DNA of 38,802 nucleotides, from contig BFEA01000207.1 of NCBI GenBank assembly GCA_003427395.1, positions 918,144-956,945 of the forward strand, written 5' to 3'. This DNA is from Chara braunii. Taxonomy: Eukaryota > Streptophyta > Charophyceae > Charales > Characeae. Below, piece by piece: positions 20,226 to 29,898 of this stretch. Each line of letters starts with the position of its first letter. The stretch's first letter is position 1. The notes below the pieces were generated by a model, which had not been told where the DNA came from, did not search any database, and saw only the letters and a program-made list of their open reading frames with translations. Position numbers and translations under genes: made by a program.

Positions 20226-20870
20226 TGGGTCAGGGGTGTGAGGAACTTCGCACTGTTCCTTTCCCTTTCCCCTTCCTAGGCCCCTTCAACAGTGGAGGTT
20301 AAAAACTCCTTGTAAAAATCTCTGGCCACTTTCAGGTTGTGTGCCGAGGTGTAAGAGGCGGGTTCCTTAGCCCTAATGGGGTCATATTGCGCTTCAATAG
20401 TGGCCCTCCTTGCCCTTGTCTATGCCAATGCGAAAAAGGTTGTGTTTGTCTGGCCCTCTGTGTTGTACTTGGTCAGTTTCCCCATAATGATTGATCCTTG
20501 TCATCTTTAATGGTACGACAGTAGCAGTTGCTCTTCAGGTTTTGTATTTCCGTTGATAGTTTAGGCCGGGTTGTCTGAGGTGGATTCTCGCGTTCATGGT
20601 TCAAAATTTGTTCCTGTATATTATTCATTTCGTATATGTTTTTTTTCTTTGGCTTTAAGTTTAGAAAAATCATTATTTTTCTTGGCCATGAAGGCCAGCC
20701 CATTGTTGAACCATGTCATATGAGAATCATGTTAGTCCTCCGTGGACTGCCAATATATCCACACATTTTTTTTTTGTAATTACGGAATTGCTGCAGTTGC
20801 AACAGTGAAGTATTGAGCTTGTAGAAACTTGTGCTTTGAACGCGCGGTATGGGCCATGTAGGCTGACCCT
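20226..20870 (-). pseudogene. LINE copy B, end of endonuclease and EN-RT linker
   Basis: Near 20825 FYKLNTSLLQ matches LYKLNTSLLS of copy A. Then MVQQWAGLHGQEK and YEMNNIQEQILNHE match the copy A linker (29700-29890), continuing to a LKVARDFYKEFLT-like segment near 20320 once frames are allowed to shift. The body of the endonuclease is missing: ORF1 sequence at 20878 is joined to the last part of EN. Confidence 0.75.
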
Positions 20871-20877
20871 CCACTCA

Positions 20878-22205
20878 CTACCCACTTCGTTTCCGCCCCA
20901 AGCTCATACTGGGAGTCCATAAACCTGCCCAAGTCCAGGACCTGGTGGAACACGCTGTCCCCCGCTGTGTCATTATCCTGGTACGATGCCATCCCCTTAG
21001 TGTGGCTCCCCCTTGCTGTCCTTTACCCACTGGGGAGAGGCCCACCTCCCAGAGCCCTTTTTTCTTACGCACCAGGATCAAGGGGACTCCTTCTGCCGCA
21101 GGCGCTGCCTCTTGCCAGGTTCATTCTCCTGGAGGAGGCCCATCCCTGGTCTAGGGTCCTGGGGGGCGAGACCCCAGTTTCCGGGGGGTTGGGGGGGGGT
21201 TGCTGCCATCGCCCGGAATGAGGGCTGTGTCGGACAAACTATGGCTCAGCCTTCCATCCCCTTCCGACTATTCCCATCTCCCCCCTGTCATGGCGCTTGC
21301 TGCTGCCAGTGCCCCTGCGACCCCTCCTCCCTGCCTCCCATGGTACTTTGACTTCCTCCTCTTCCTGCGGCCCTGCGGTCCCCACTTTCACCCCGGCTTC
21401 TTTTCCCCACTGCACCATTGCTTCTCCTCCCCCCGTTTTATCCTGCATGTCACCAGCTCACGCCTCTGTCAGGTACCCCGCTGCTGCGGGTGACCCCATT
21501 CCTGGTTGGCAGGCCACTACTTGGCACCCCCCCTGTGAAGTCCCTTCCTCTGCAGGGGCTGGTGGCGGCAGCATAGCTGCCACTATGTACAGCAAGCGGG
21601 AGCCTGCCTCTGGCACAAGCGGTTAACAGGGAACCCCACTCTTCAGCCCCAGGTTAACCCCCCCAGCACTGAAAACAGTGAAAAGTGCATTTAAAGGTAA
21701 TTGTTTTCAGTTTTTTTTGGTTTTTTTTTGCCCTGTTTTATTTTTGGTCAAGGTCTGCCTGTGTCAAGTTTGGTGTTTGTTGCGGTCTTGGACATGTCTG
21801 TTTTGGCCCGCCCTGAAAATCCTGAAAAATCTTGAAAACTGAAAAGGGCGGATTATGCATGAAAACACACTTTTGACTTGGAGTTTAAGGCTCCTTTGAT
21901 CCATTTTTTAAGGTTTTTTTTTGCTGTTGGTTTATTTGGTGTCCACTCTATGTGGTGTCCCAGTAGTCCTCCATCACCGGCTCATATCTGTTTTTCAAAC
22001 CGTTCATAAGCCAATTTGCTAGCTGGACCAACTTTTGGTCGACCGGGATGTGCTGTTGGTCCTGCATGGGGTCCTTTATGGCCTCACACAGGGCCTCTTC
22101 CATCACCACCTACGACGGGGGAGTGGGGAGGGGGGAAGGCCCCATAGAGTTAGCTGCTCGTGCTGTCAATCCTCTCACACCCTCAGAGTAATCAATGCCA
22201 CCCAG
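20878..22205 (-). pseudogene. LINE copy B, ORF1 remnant
   Basis: Near 22050 VDQKLVQLANWLMNGLKNRY matches VEHKMIQLAEWFIQQLKKKF of copy A (32121-32303). Near 21070 KGLWEVGLSPVGKGQQGGAT and LRG match KWEVGLSPIGQDQYGGVT and LRG of copy A (31221-31406). Between them is Gly/Arg/Pro-rich low-complexity coding (GC-rich, 21150-21640) that does not align well. So the two LINE copies share an ORF1 architecture with conserved islands in a fast-evolving background. Confidence 0.7.
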
Positions 22206-22245
22206 ACACTGCTTGTGACTGTCGAGGTTTGACAGCTTAGTCTTT

Positions 22246-22530
22246 TCATTTATTGTTCATCACAGGACAGTGGAACCGGTTTTCAGCACGTGCTGCTCCC
22301 CACGAATAGATCAGGGATTGTGTTCCTACAATGAACCTTGTCTCGTTGAGAAGCCAAACAGCATTGTCACACACATCTGAACCCAGCGCTGAACATGAAG
22401 TGACATTGAAGTCTCCAAATAACCACAAGTACATGTCACAATTTATTGCACATGTCATCAACATTGAACAATCAAAGAAGAGAGTTGGAGAATAGATGGA
22501 GTGAATAGGCATAGAAGGGGCGGATGAGAG
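22246..22530 (-). pseudogene. possible endonuclease fragment of another LINE
   Basis: An 88-codon minus-strand frame reads DMYLWLFGDFNVTSCSALGS about 25 residues in. LxGDFNV is the hallmark of the APE-type endonuclease of LINEs. It is followed by more sequence than usual before a stop. Upstream (22530-22700) a AFIAEVAIGEKAEEEVG piece sits where a GGVAI strand would be expected. The frame reads through the reverse complement of the 45-nt core, which casts some doubt on it. Confidence 0.35.
22266..22310 (+). repeat. 45-nt retroposon 3' core, plus-strand copy
   Basis: GACAGTGGAACCGGTTTTCA then GCACGTGCTGCTCCCCACGA and ATAGA. It aligns without gaps to the four minus-strand cores at 4272, 7255, 13047 and 26144. 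No poly-A follows within 100 bp, so either this copy lost its tail or only the core is shared here. Confidence 0.75.
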
Positions 22531-22974
22531 TTACATTGGAAATCAATAACACATGTATGTTGCTCTCTTGATCCCACTTCCTCTTCGGCCTTCTCCCCTA
22601 TCGCCACCTCGGCAATGAATGCTCTCCTCTGACGTCTACTGACATAGTCACTGTGCAGATCTCAGAAGTGCAACCATCCTCCTTCCACAATGAACATCAA
22701 GCTACGAAGGATGGCGATGTCCTTCATCACATTCGTGAAGACCAGCAACAGATCAATCACGTTGACGCTAGGTAAGTCTAGTTAAGTTTGGAGGGCAGAC
22801 ATAAGGGCATGAGAATGGCAAGGATGGCGTGAGCGGGCGATAGCGCTGCGCGGCTGGCACATACTCATGGGATGTGCGGCTGGAGTGCACGCGAGCATAT
22901 GGCTGGCCTAAATGTCTTCTTTATTTATCGTCTTTATCCTTTTTAAATTATATTTTCTTTCTCCTCCTAGGGTG
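22531..22974. other. unassigned
   Basis: Apart from the weak endonuclease-like pieces on the minus strand up to about 22700, nothing is recognised. A GGATGGCG motif recurs (near 22708 and 22823). Confidence 0.3.
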
Positions 22975-23345
22975 TTAATTAATTACTAGCGTAGCGCCTG
23001 CGGTGCGGGCGGTGCGGCCTACGCCCTCAACCAAAAAGCGGGAAAAGACATGCCCACCGGGAAACGACACGCGCACCGGGAAACAAAAAGAAAGGAAAAA
23101 AAGAAATGACAAAACGACACACCACCGACACACCCACCGGGAAACAAAAAGAAAAGAAAAAAAAAAAGCGGGAAAAAAAAGGAAAAAAAAAAAGGAACGA
23201 CATGCTGACCACGGAACAAAAAGAAAAGCAAAAACGAAAAGTGGGAAACGACAGGCCAAAAACGAAAATGCTAAAAGAAAAAAACGCCGCCCGCTTATCG
23301 ACGGCAGCGGCTTCAAGATATTCCCTCACATCTACGCCGGCCACT
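22975..23345. repeat. purine-rich low-complexity tract with CACCGGGAAAC units
   Basis: The plus strand is about 80% A and G in 23080-23280. CACCGGGAAACRAMA recurs at about 23056, 23074 and 23135, spaced by A-rich filler such as AAAAAGAAAAGAAAAAAA. The overlapping long open frames on both strands (up to 124 codons) are composition artefacts. Confidence 0.6.
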
Positions 23346-23518
23346 GCCCGGCCCCGTGGGCACGCTCACTCGTTTAATGGCGCGCTCTGAACATTTTGGT
23401 ACGCGCGCCCCTCTGCACATTCCCTCGCCCTGGATCGCCTTCATCCGCCGGCCCCCCTCAAAACTTCGACCCCAAATCCGCAGCGGACCATCGACCTCCC
23501 CCCCGCGGCCAATGCTGC

Positions 23519-23974
23519 TTAAGGGGTAGGATTCTTATGGGAGTTTGAAGGCATGCGGGAAATCCACACCTCCTTTCGAAAGTTGTTTAATCCCCAGCCT
23601 GGTACTCCGATGCTATCAACGGTCTTCGGCTGCGCTATCGAGTTCTCTTCGGAATTTGGTGAGTGGGCCTGAGGCTGGGACGGATGAATGCTTGTCGTAC
23701 CCTCATGTGCTTTTGTCTTTTTTCGTCTTGCATTCACAAGTCCTTGCATTTGACAGTGCTGTGTGGCTAAACCGAGGGGAACTGTCATCAGGGCGGCTGT
23801 CAATTTTTTTCTGACAGCGGTCAAAATTTTGAGCCTTTCAACAGTGGTGTGGCGAGCCCCTGACCTCAAGGGCCTCACCATGCCAGTGTTTAAGCCGCTT
23901 AATTTTTGACATTCGTCAGGTGTTTTTAGACATTGATGTTTCGACAAAACACCCGGCTTTGCCACACAGGTCAT
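23519..23974 (-). CDS. hypothetical open frame, 151 codons, doubtful
   Basis: The minus-strand frame starts MTCVAKPGVLSKHQCLKTPD and ends SNSHKNPTP. It is hydrophilic, without a recognised domain, signal peptide or membrane segment. Its length is modest for a chance frame in GC-mixed DNA. No homologue elsewhere in the window. It may be a transposon exon or chance. Confidence 0.2.
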   Translation of the reverse strand: MTCVAKPGVLSKHQCLKTPDECQKLSGLNTGMVRPLRSGARHTTVERLKILTAVRKKLTAALMTVPLGLATQHCQMQGLVNARRKKTKAHEGTTSIHPSQPQAHSPNSEENSIAQPKTVDSIGVPGWGLNNFRKEVWISRMPSNSHKNPTP

Positions 23975-24044
23975 TTTTTCGAATCAGCGGGATGCAGAGA
24001 CCGGATGTTGCTGGGCATAGTAGGACAACACTCATTGTCTGCTG

Positions 24045-24120
24045 CATGGGTGCGGGGAGCGCAGCCCTAAGGTAGCCAAAGCAATGGGACTAAGGGGGGG
24101 GGGTCTACCAAACAAACAAA

Positions 24121-24123
<3 letters not shown>
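24045..24123 (+). repeat. R1 terminal block before (GA)n
   Basis: GCAGCCCTAAGGTAGCCAAA then GCAATGGGACTAAG precedes (GA)n, as at 37325-37367 and 38345-38390; the reverse complement is at the very start of the window. Confidence 0.75.

Positions 24124-24200
<77 letters not shown>
24124..24200. repeat. (GA)n microsatellite, about 38 units
   Basis: An uninterrupted GA dinucleotide run. It is followed by GTTGAATGGCAAAATTGGAA, as is the GA tract at 37368-37427 (GCTGAATGACAAAATTGGAA). Confidence 0.95.
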
Positions 24201-24201
<1 letters not shown>

Positions 24202-24430
24202 TGAATGGCAAAATTGGAATATGGGTCAGATGCGGCCGTAATCTATTTCGCAGTTAAAATTAGTTTTTTATTTATTTAATATTTTTTCTGGAAAGATCAC
24301 AACAAAATCTACGAGCACTCCAATTTCCAGTTTTTTTCACCAGTTTTCTGAGCGCAAAAAATCACTGAAGTTGGGGTACTTTTTCCTTGACCCACACATG
24401 CAGTTGACGAATCGACAAACTAACTTCAAA
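24201..24430 (+). repeat. R1 repeat body, copy after (GA)n
   Basis: AAAATTGGAATATGGGT, ATTTAATATTTTTTCTGGAAA, GATCACAACAAAATCTACGA and TCTGAGCGCAAAAAATCA align with 37433-37600. Similarity is lost after CCCACACATG (about 24409). Confidence 0.75.
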
Positions 24431-24968
24431 AAGATCATTCATCCAACCGACACACATCAGGACGACATAGCAACGAGGAAGGAAGAGAGATGAAGAAAGA
24501 TAGTAGTGAGACAGAAGGAAGAACAAGAGTAGACGCAAGTGCATGAAAACCCCGACGAGACGTATATTAAAATATATCAAAGAAAACAACGGCGTGGACC
24601 CGACATGTTTCGGCTGGGGCACCAACCAACTGATAGACCGTAGTAAAACGTTCTATTCAGCCGTAACAAGTGCTTTCCGAACCGTGCGAGATGGTCGCCC
24701 ATCACACGGCTCTCCAACCTGAGTAACCTTTGTGGCGTGCCTGACACAGTGGAATTTGCTTACGTTGTGCTTAAAGAAGAGTTGACCATCGTTCTCTTAA
24801 GATAAGAAAGACCTCCTTATCTATCGGTAACAGGACGCTGGTTGACCTGATAAAGAAAGCGACCTCTGTGCAACCCATCTCTGTTCAGCCTAGGCTCGCC
24901 ATCTACGTGCTTACCAATCGGCGAACACCATCTTTCTTATTATGTATGGTGTGCGTTAATTGAGCTTN

Positions 24969-25000
<32 letters not shown>

Positions 25001-25640
25001 NAANAANAACCTTCTTCAGGGGTCTTGGTCGTCGCAAGTGCGACGAGATTACAGCACATTGCGTATTAATAATCAAACGAGGTGCAGTCCTACAGTAAAT
25101 CACCGCTGTCTACAAGAGTCACGTCCACTTCAACAGAATTCAAGAACACGACCAGGTTCATAAAAAAATACTACTGCCAACTAAGGTCTATGAGAGAAAC
25201 CACGGTTCGCTAACCTATCCGGTACCGAATCGAGTCCAAAACGCAACATAGGTCCTAAAAGAATCATGAAAAGGCCGACTACAGTTCAAGGCCCTGCTCA
25301 GTCAGAGTACAAAAACGACTGCGAACCGCCATCTTGCCGACACTCCCAAGGCACAGACAAACCTACCCTAGTCAACTGGGACCCCCTCTACAACCGCATT
25401 ACCGTCAATGCCAATGATAGTGAGAGAAATGCATGAAGTAGGTCCCCATTGTCGTCAATGACAATGCAGTAGGTCCCCCTGCCATGTAACATCGTATCAA
25501 TCACAGAGAAAACAGTATGCAGTTGGTCCCCCTATACAACACAAGCGCAAAAAAGGCATAGCTAAAAATAATACGTTGTTAAGACCCCAGAAAAACTTCG
25601 AACCAGTGGAAGAAAACGAAAAAACCTCAGAGTACCCAAA
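24431..25640. other. unassigned, with an A-run and undetermined bases
   Basis: Contains A29 at about 24972-25000 followed by NAANAANAA, a likely polymerase-slippage or assembly artefact at the tail of some retroposon. GCAGTAGGTCCCCCTGCC-like motifs recur at 25437, 25467 and 25518. No gene is recognised. It interrupts the R1 repeat: CCCACACATG occurs at both sides (about 24400 and 25658). Confidence 0.4.
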
Positions 25641-25960
25641 AAACTTCGAATCGGCCCACACATGGATGAGTGGCAAATATGAAAAATATATTGAATTGGC
25701 ATGGCGATTATTTTGCAGTCTTAGTGATTTTAATTGTTTTCCCTGATATGTTTTCTGCAAAGATCACGACCTAACCTACAAATTCTTAAATTTTCAGATT
25801 TTTCTACAAATTCTTCTGAGCATAAAAAATTGTGAAAGTTGCCTCTTGCAAATTGTATCCCTTGTGTGTAGGGGCCTACTTAGAAAGCAACATTCATGCG
25901 CGCCCACACCAGACCTTGCCTCAATGCCTGGGCCTGAGGGCATTGGCAATCTAGGACGCC
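25641..25960 (+). repeat. R1 repeat, partial copy
   Basis: GGCCCACACATG, GGCGATTATTTTGCAGTCTT, TTTTCAGATTTTTCTACAAA, AAAGTTGCCTCTTGCAAA and GCCTGGGCCTGAGGGC align in order with 37617-38085 and 60-170. Confidence 0.7.
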
Positions 25961-26101
25961 CAACCTCACGCCCAATGTGACTTCCTGATCGAAATGGGAG
26001 CGGGCCCGAAAGAGGCGTTAAAGGGGGGGTGCCCAGGATTTTATGAAAGTGGTGTGGAGTCCCAAGTCGGAACTGAGATCTCTTATGTGAAGGTTTCAAG
26101 G

Positions 26102-26188
26102 TTTTTTTTTTTTTTTTTTTTTTTTTTGGTAAATTAGCTTCATTTTGTTGGTGGGGAGCTGCACCTGCTGGAAACCGGGTCCAGCATC
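26102..26188 (-). repeat. 3' end of LINE A: 45-nt core and poly-A
   Basis: On the minus strand the core (26188-26144) starts GATGCTGGACCCGGTTTCCA and continues through GCTCCCCACCAACAAA; 16 nt later A26 begins. It differs from the core at 4272-4316 at three of 45 positions. The GCTGGA/TCCAGC hairpin is perfect. Known LINE RTs can recognise such 3' hairpins; that role is inferred here. Confidence 0.75.
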
Positions 26189-26351
26189 CCTCATACATAT
26201 TAACCCAGTTCATGACTTTAAATACAGTACTCAGAGAGTAGGATCTGCCTCTTCGGCCTAGACTTAGGCCGCCAAATACTTCTTCCAAAGCTAGCATCAC
26301 TCCCACCTAGTCCATACTCAATATTAAGCAAAATGAACTTATTTAACCATA

Positions 26352-26639
26352 TTACGATGCATACCAATGCAAATCTACTAAGGCCAAATTTGAAGGCGGG
26401 AAGGGGTCAAGGAAGCACTCTGAAGATCTGAGTGAGGCTCCTGATGGAAGTGAAAAACAGTCCTTGAAGCACAGATGGTAGTCCCTCTTCAAGGGATCCC
26501 CCTGCTCTTCCCTTCCCGACCATTTCCTTTCTCCCAAGCTTTCTCCTTCTGGTCCCCCCAGCCATTCTTGATTAAATTTTTGAATACAATTGATAATGTT
26601 TTTTTTCTGATGGAATAGTTGTATTTTGGATTTCACCAT
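26352..26639 (-). pseudogene. LINE A ORF2, C-terminal extension
   Basis: A 95-codon frame contains LKRDYHLCFKDCFSLPSGAS, then LRSSECFLDPF and NLALVDLHWYAS. Copies B (FKRNYGIFFYRWF; DLALIDLQWYG) and D (VKRDHHFIFNGW; SPVDKL) share it. Conserved positions are KRx[YH]xxxF, SLRSxxxFxDxFxPS and LALxDLxWY. The conservation across three dead copies means it was under selection when active. I know no name for this domain. Confidence 0.65.
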
Positions 26640-26889
26640 TACCCAGTGTGCCCGTATTTTTGTCTATACAAATTAAACAATTAAATCAGCAAGTTCCTTA
26701 CCTTCTAGTTTGACATCTTCTCTTTCATGCTCGCATCTTTTGTACCACAGAGCCCATAGTATGGTTTTCCTTCCTATATAAAAAAAAATTGTCGTGAATT
26801 CTGATGGTTGTACTTCTAGTGGTACCCATTGGCCCAGGAGAACGACTTTCCAATCCCATGGTCAGTCAATACCCGTCAACCTTCTCCTC

Positions 26890-27223
26890 ACACAATCCCA
26901 TCTTCTCCAAATTAGAATCGTTCCTGGGCATTGAATAAACACATGTTCAATTGTTTCTCTGATCTTCTTCTGTGGGAAGACTGTAAGACATGCTTTACAC
27001 CATGGAAGCGCCAGACCACATTGCTCCAGATTGGTGTGATCTATGAGCCAATCATTAATTGGTAAGCAACGATGAAGAATTTGTCATTGTAAGGAGGAAA
27101 ATTTAGCTGGCCGATTTTAAGTTTATTACAGAATTTGATGTTCTTTATGCTTTGTGCATCAATGTTCAGGTGTCTTGTCCATCGTTCTCTTATTACGGAA
27201 GACACATCCACTCTTGGTCTCAT
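26890..27223 (-). pseudogene. LINE A ORF2, RH/zf-RVT region
   Basis: MRPRVDVSSVIRERWTRHLN (from 27223) is followed after a stop by INDWLIDHTNLEQ, LALPWCKAC, and ETIEHVFIQCPGTILIWRRW. It aligns closely with copies B and D. The Cys and His residues of the knuckle are intact. The 5' part is in one frame, the knuckle in another. Confidence 0.75.
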
Positions 27224-27289
27224 CAGACGATATGCTGCTTTTACCGTTAGAGTTTGTAGAGTATGGGGTTTAACCCTTTTCCTTGTTTG

Positions 27290-28330
27290 TCATTTCCATT
27301 CTTCTAGATCTATGGGGAGGTCAGGAATTGGGCATTGACGGTAAAAGACCCTCCATCCTGTGGTCACTGACATAAAGAGCACTCTAATCCTAAACATTTC
27401 TTTCAAAGGAAAGAATTCAACTAAATTAGTAGATGAAGGTCGGATTAGGTGATTTGTTGTTATTTTGAACAAAGACACTAATGCACCTTCATTTAATATA
27501 CTCACTATTTGCCCAACCTGTGGGTCGTGTGTAATCGTCACAAAGTCTCCTTCTTGAAATCTTAACCTCTTCTTAATTTTCTGACACATACCAGGGGGAT
27601 AGAGCAAACGATTTGGTCCAAATTTTGTTCCAATTTGTGCGCATAAGTAATTTTTTTCCTAAGTTGTTCTACCGTCTTCAACCTTTTTTTCTCCAGATCC
27701 CAAATGTCTTTGACCCGAATTACTCATTTTTTCATCCACTGTAACCATGGAGGAGTAGAACTATTATAGACACAACCGTTAACATCCGTTATCAATCTAT
27801 TCCCGAAAAGTGGTTGTCTCAAGATCTCCTCAACACGTGTAGGTGAGGGTTTGTTCAGAAGAGGTAGTTTTATCCACGTCCTCAGTAAGGACACCCATAG
27901 ATTATCTAACAGTAGATCTCGACATGCTGCTCCTCTTTCCCCTTCAAATTTCGAACGTGCAGAAGGGCGAGGGATAGTCCAAAATAAATTCTCCACCCAT
28001 GTAAGAGGATGTATTTCTGGTGGTGCTATCGGCGCCAGTTTTCTAATTTGTTGAAGAGCCAAGGGTTACCAACGCTTGTCAATACCTAAAATAAGATCGA
28101 CCATCCATTGGAGTAACAGGGGTTGACTTTGTATGGTAGTTCCCCTAGATTTTGGTTGAATGAGGGTAGACCATGCAACTCTAGGGATAACTTTCTCCAA
28201 CTCATGATTCTCTCTTTAGAGAAAGGCTGACACCTGTTTTTGAAGGTGTTTGGTTCGTGGTTTACTAATGGCCCATATTGCTGATTTGTACCATATGGAA
28301 GCAAGAATCACATTATTTATTAGTAGCGTT
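27290..28330 (-). pseudogene. LINE A ORF2, post-RT region
   Basis: From 28330: LFGRTLLINNVILASIWYKS, KHLQKQVSAFLWRES, then VEEILRQPLFGNRLITDVNG at about 27820, TVEQLRKKITYAHKLEQNLD near 27650 and FQEGDFVTITHDPQVGQIVS at 27560. All have counterparts in B, C and D. Internal stops are numerous between 28190 and 27750. Confidence 0.75.
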
Positions 28331-28419
28331 CTACCAAAAAGCGAGGTGTGTTGATTATTCCATTGGCTCATCTTCTGTATCGCTAGTTTCGAAATTCATT
28401 CATCGTTGGATGCAGGTTT

Positions 28420-29330
28420 ACCCGATGCCGATAGAGATACCCCCAATGCTCTCAACGGGGCCTCCAGAGACAACCATTGTACCTTGGAGACTTCCGGAGG
28501 GCGGACTCCATTTGAGTGGATCCACCATCCTTGGGTTTTACTTCCCAGTTAACCACCATGTCTGAAAGTGCAGAGAATTTATCTAGCATATTTTTGATTT
28601 CTTCCATATTTGTCCTTGAGGCCTTCATAATGATCGTCAAATCGTCTTCAAACATTGAGGTTATTGGTATTGCCTCCTCTGGTATACCTGAGATAGATAG
28701 GCATTTAATATTATGATTAGCTCTTAGGTTGGCCCCTAAGGCCTCCATCACAATCACGAAAAGGAAAGGGATCCCCTTGTCTAACTGACCTTTGAATATG
28801 AATTTCCGGAGATAGCAGTCCGTTTACCAAAATGCGTGTGGTTGCATTTGTGTGGATAATTTTAACCCATCTCCGCAAATTTAGTCCAAAACTCAGCCTT
28901 TGTAAACAGGCGTCCAAGAATCGCCAATCGACGTGATCATATGCTTTTTCAAAGTCTATGAACACCACTACCGCCTTTTCTTTAGATTGTCGCGCGGCTT
29001 TGACCATTTCGTTAATTAAAAAAATATTATCTTGAATGTGGCGACCGTTTATAAATCCTGTTTGAGAGGGATGGATTATGTCAGGCATCACTGGAATCAT
29101 ACGGTTTGCAAGAGCTTTTGCTAGTAATTTGTATACTACCCTAAGTAGGGTTATTCGCCTGTAACTTTTTACATTTGATTTATCCCACTTTTTGTATAGT
29201 AGCGTGAGTATACTTTGACTCACTATTTCTCTCATTTCTCTAGACTCCCAGACCTCTCAGAAATACTGCATTAAATCAGGAGACAGGGTGGACCACATGG
29301 CTTCCCAAAATTCCTTAGAGAAATTTTCTT
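28420..29330 (-). pseudogene. LINE A reverse transcriptase
   Basis: KEFWEAMWSTL (29320), then RRITLLRVVYKLLAKALANR and IIHPSQTGFINGRHIQDNIF, motif A VVFIDFEKAYDHVDWRFLDA, TRILVNGLLSPEI, motif B RSVRQGDPFPF, and after a frameshift near 28750 motif C SMFEDDLTIIM. Both Asp of the catalytic pair are present but the usual YADD/FADD Ala is Glu. NWEVKPKDGG follows where LNxxKS is usual. It would prime cDNA synthesis from nicked chromosomal DNA. The frameshift and stops make it inactive. Confidence 0.9.
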
Positions 29331-29460
29331 CTATTTGTATTAATGTCGTTCAGATTTCATCTTTTGTTAGAGGTTTTTCTTGACCGTTGCATTGTTCGTT
29401 GGTAATGGACAGAAACATTGGTTCCAAGAAAAGGCGAACGACTCGATCATCTTCCTGATT

Positions 29461-29877
29461 CTAGGATGGGTCTTTAGATGACTTAAATAACTCTTTAAAG
29501 TGGTCATAGGCTACTTTCAAACTTGTTGCTGAGGATTCTGACGCTATAGGGTCATGTGCAGTGTTGTGATTACACATATTATCTATAATTGAACGTTTCG
29601 CTCGTGATTGAACCATTAAAAAAAAAGATGTATCCATTTGTCCTTCTAATTTGAATTTCGACAACTTGCCTCTGATTAGGTGTCGTTGCCAACGATACTG
29701 TGCAAATGACAAAAGTTGGTTTTTAAGCTCTATGATATTGATAGTTTGTGAAGAGTCATAAAGATGATCCTGAGATTCATAATTTAAAATTTGTTCCTGA
29801 ATTTGTATTTCTTGAGAGTGTTTATTTTTTGCTTGTAATTTAGAAAATTCATTGCATTTTCTTGCAAGAAAATACAA
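29461..29877 (-). pseudogene. LINE A EN-RT linker
   Basis: An open 138-codon frame, Gln/Lys/Ser-rich with probable helices: CNEFSKLQAKNKHSQEIQIQ, EQILNYESQDH, LSFAQYRWQRHLIRGKLSKF, VQSRAKRSIID. It matches copy B (20473-20703). The R-Q-R..G...S.F pattern is typical of the stretch ahead of the RT in plant LINEs (WLxxGDxNTxxFH position). Confidence 0.7.
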
Positions 29878-29898
29878 TCCATTGTTGAACCAAGAGAT

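Noticed and set aside
21013-21626. Plus-strand Pro/Cys/Ser-rich frames (up to 112 codons).
   Set aside because: They are antisense to the GC-rich ORF1 remnant of LINE B.
23003-23377. Overlapping open frames of up to 124 codons, Lys/Arg/Thr-rich on plus and Phe/Leu-rich on minus.
   Set aside because: They arise from a purine-rich low-complexity tract that lacks stops on either strand.
24053-24075. CCTAAGGTAGCCAAA resembles the conserved large-subunit rRNA core (near the R2 / I-PpoI target region).
   Set aside because: Only about 13-15 bases match. Flanking bases (GCAATGGGACTAAG) do not fit rRNA, and the block recurs as part of R1 at 1-50, 37325 and 38345. Best taken as chance unless a search shows otherwise.
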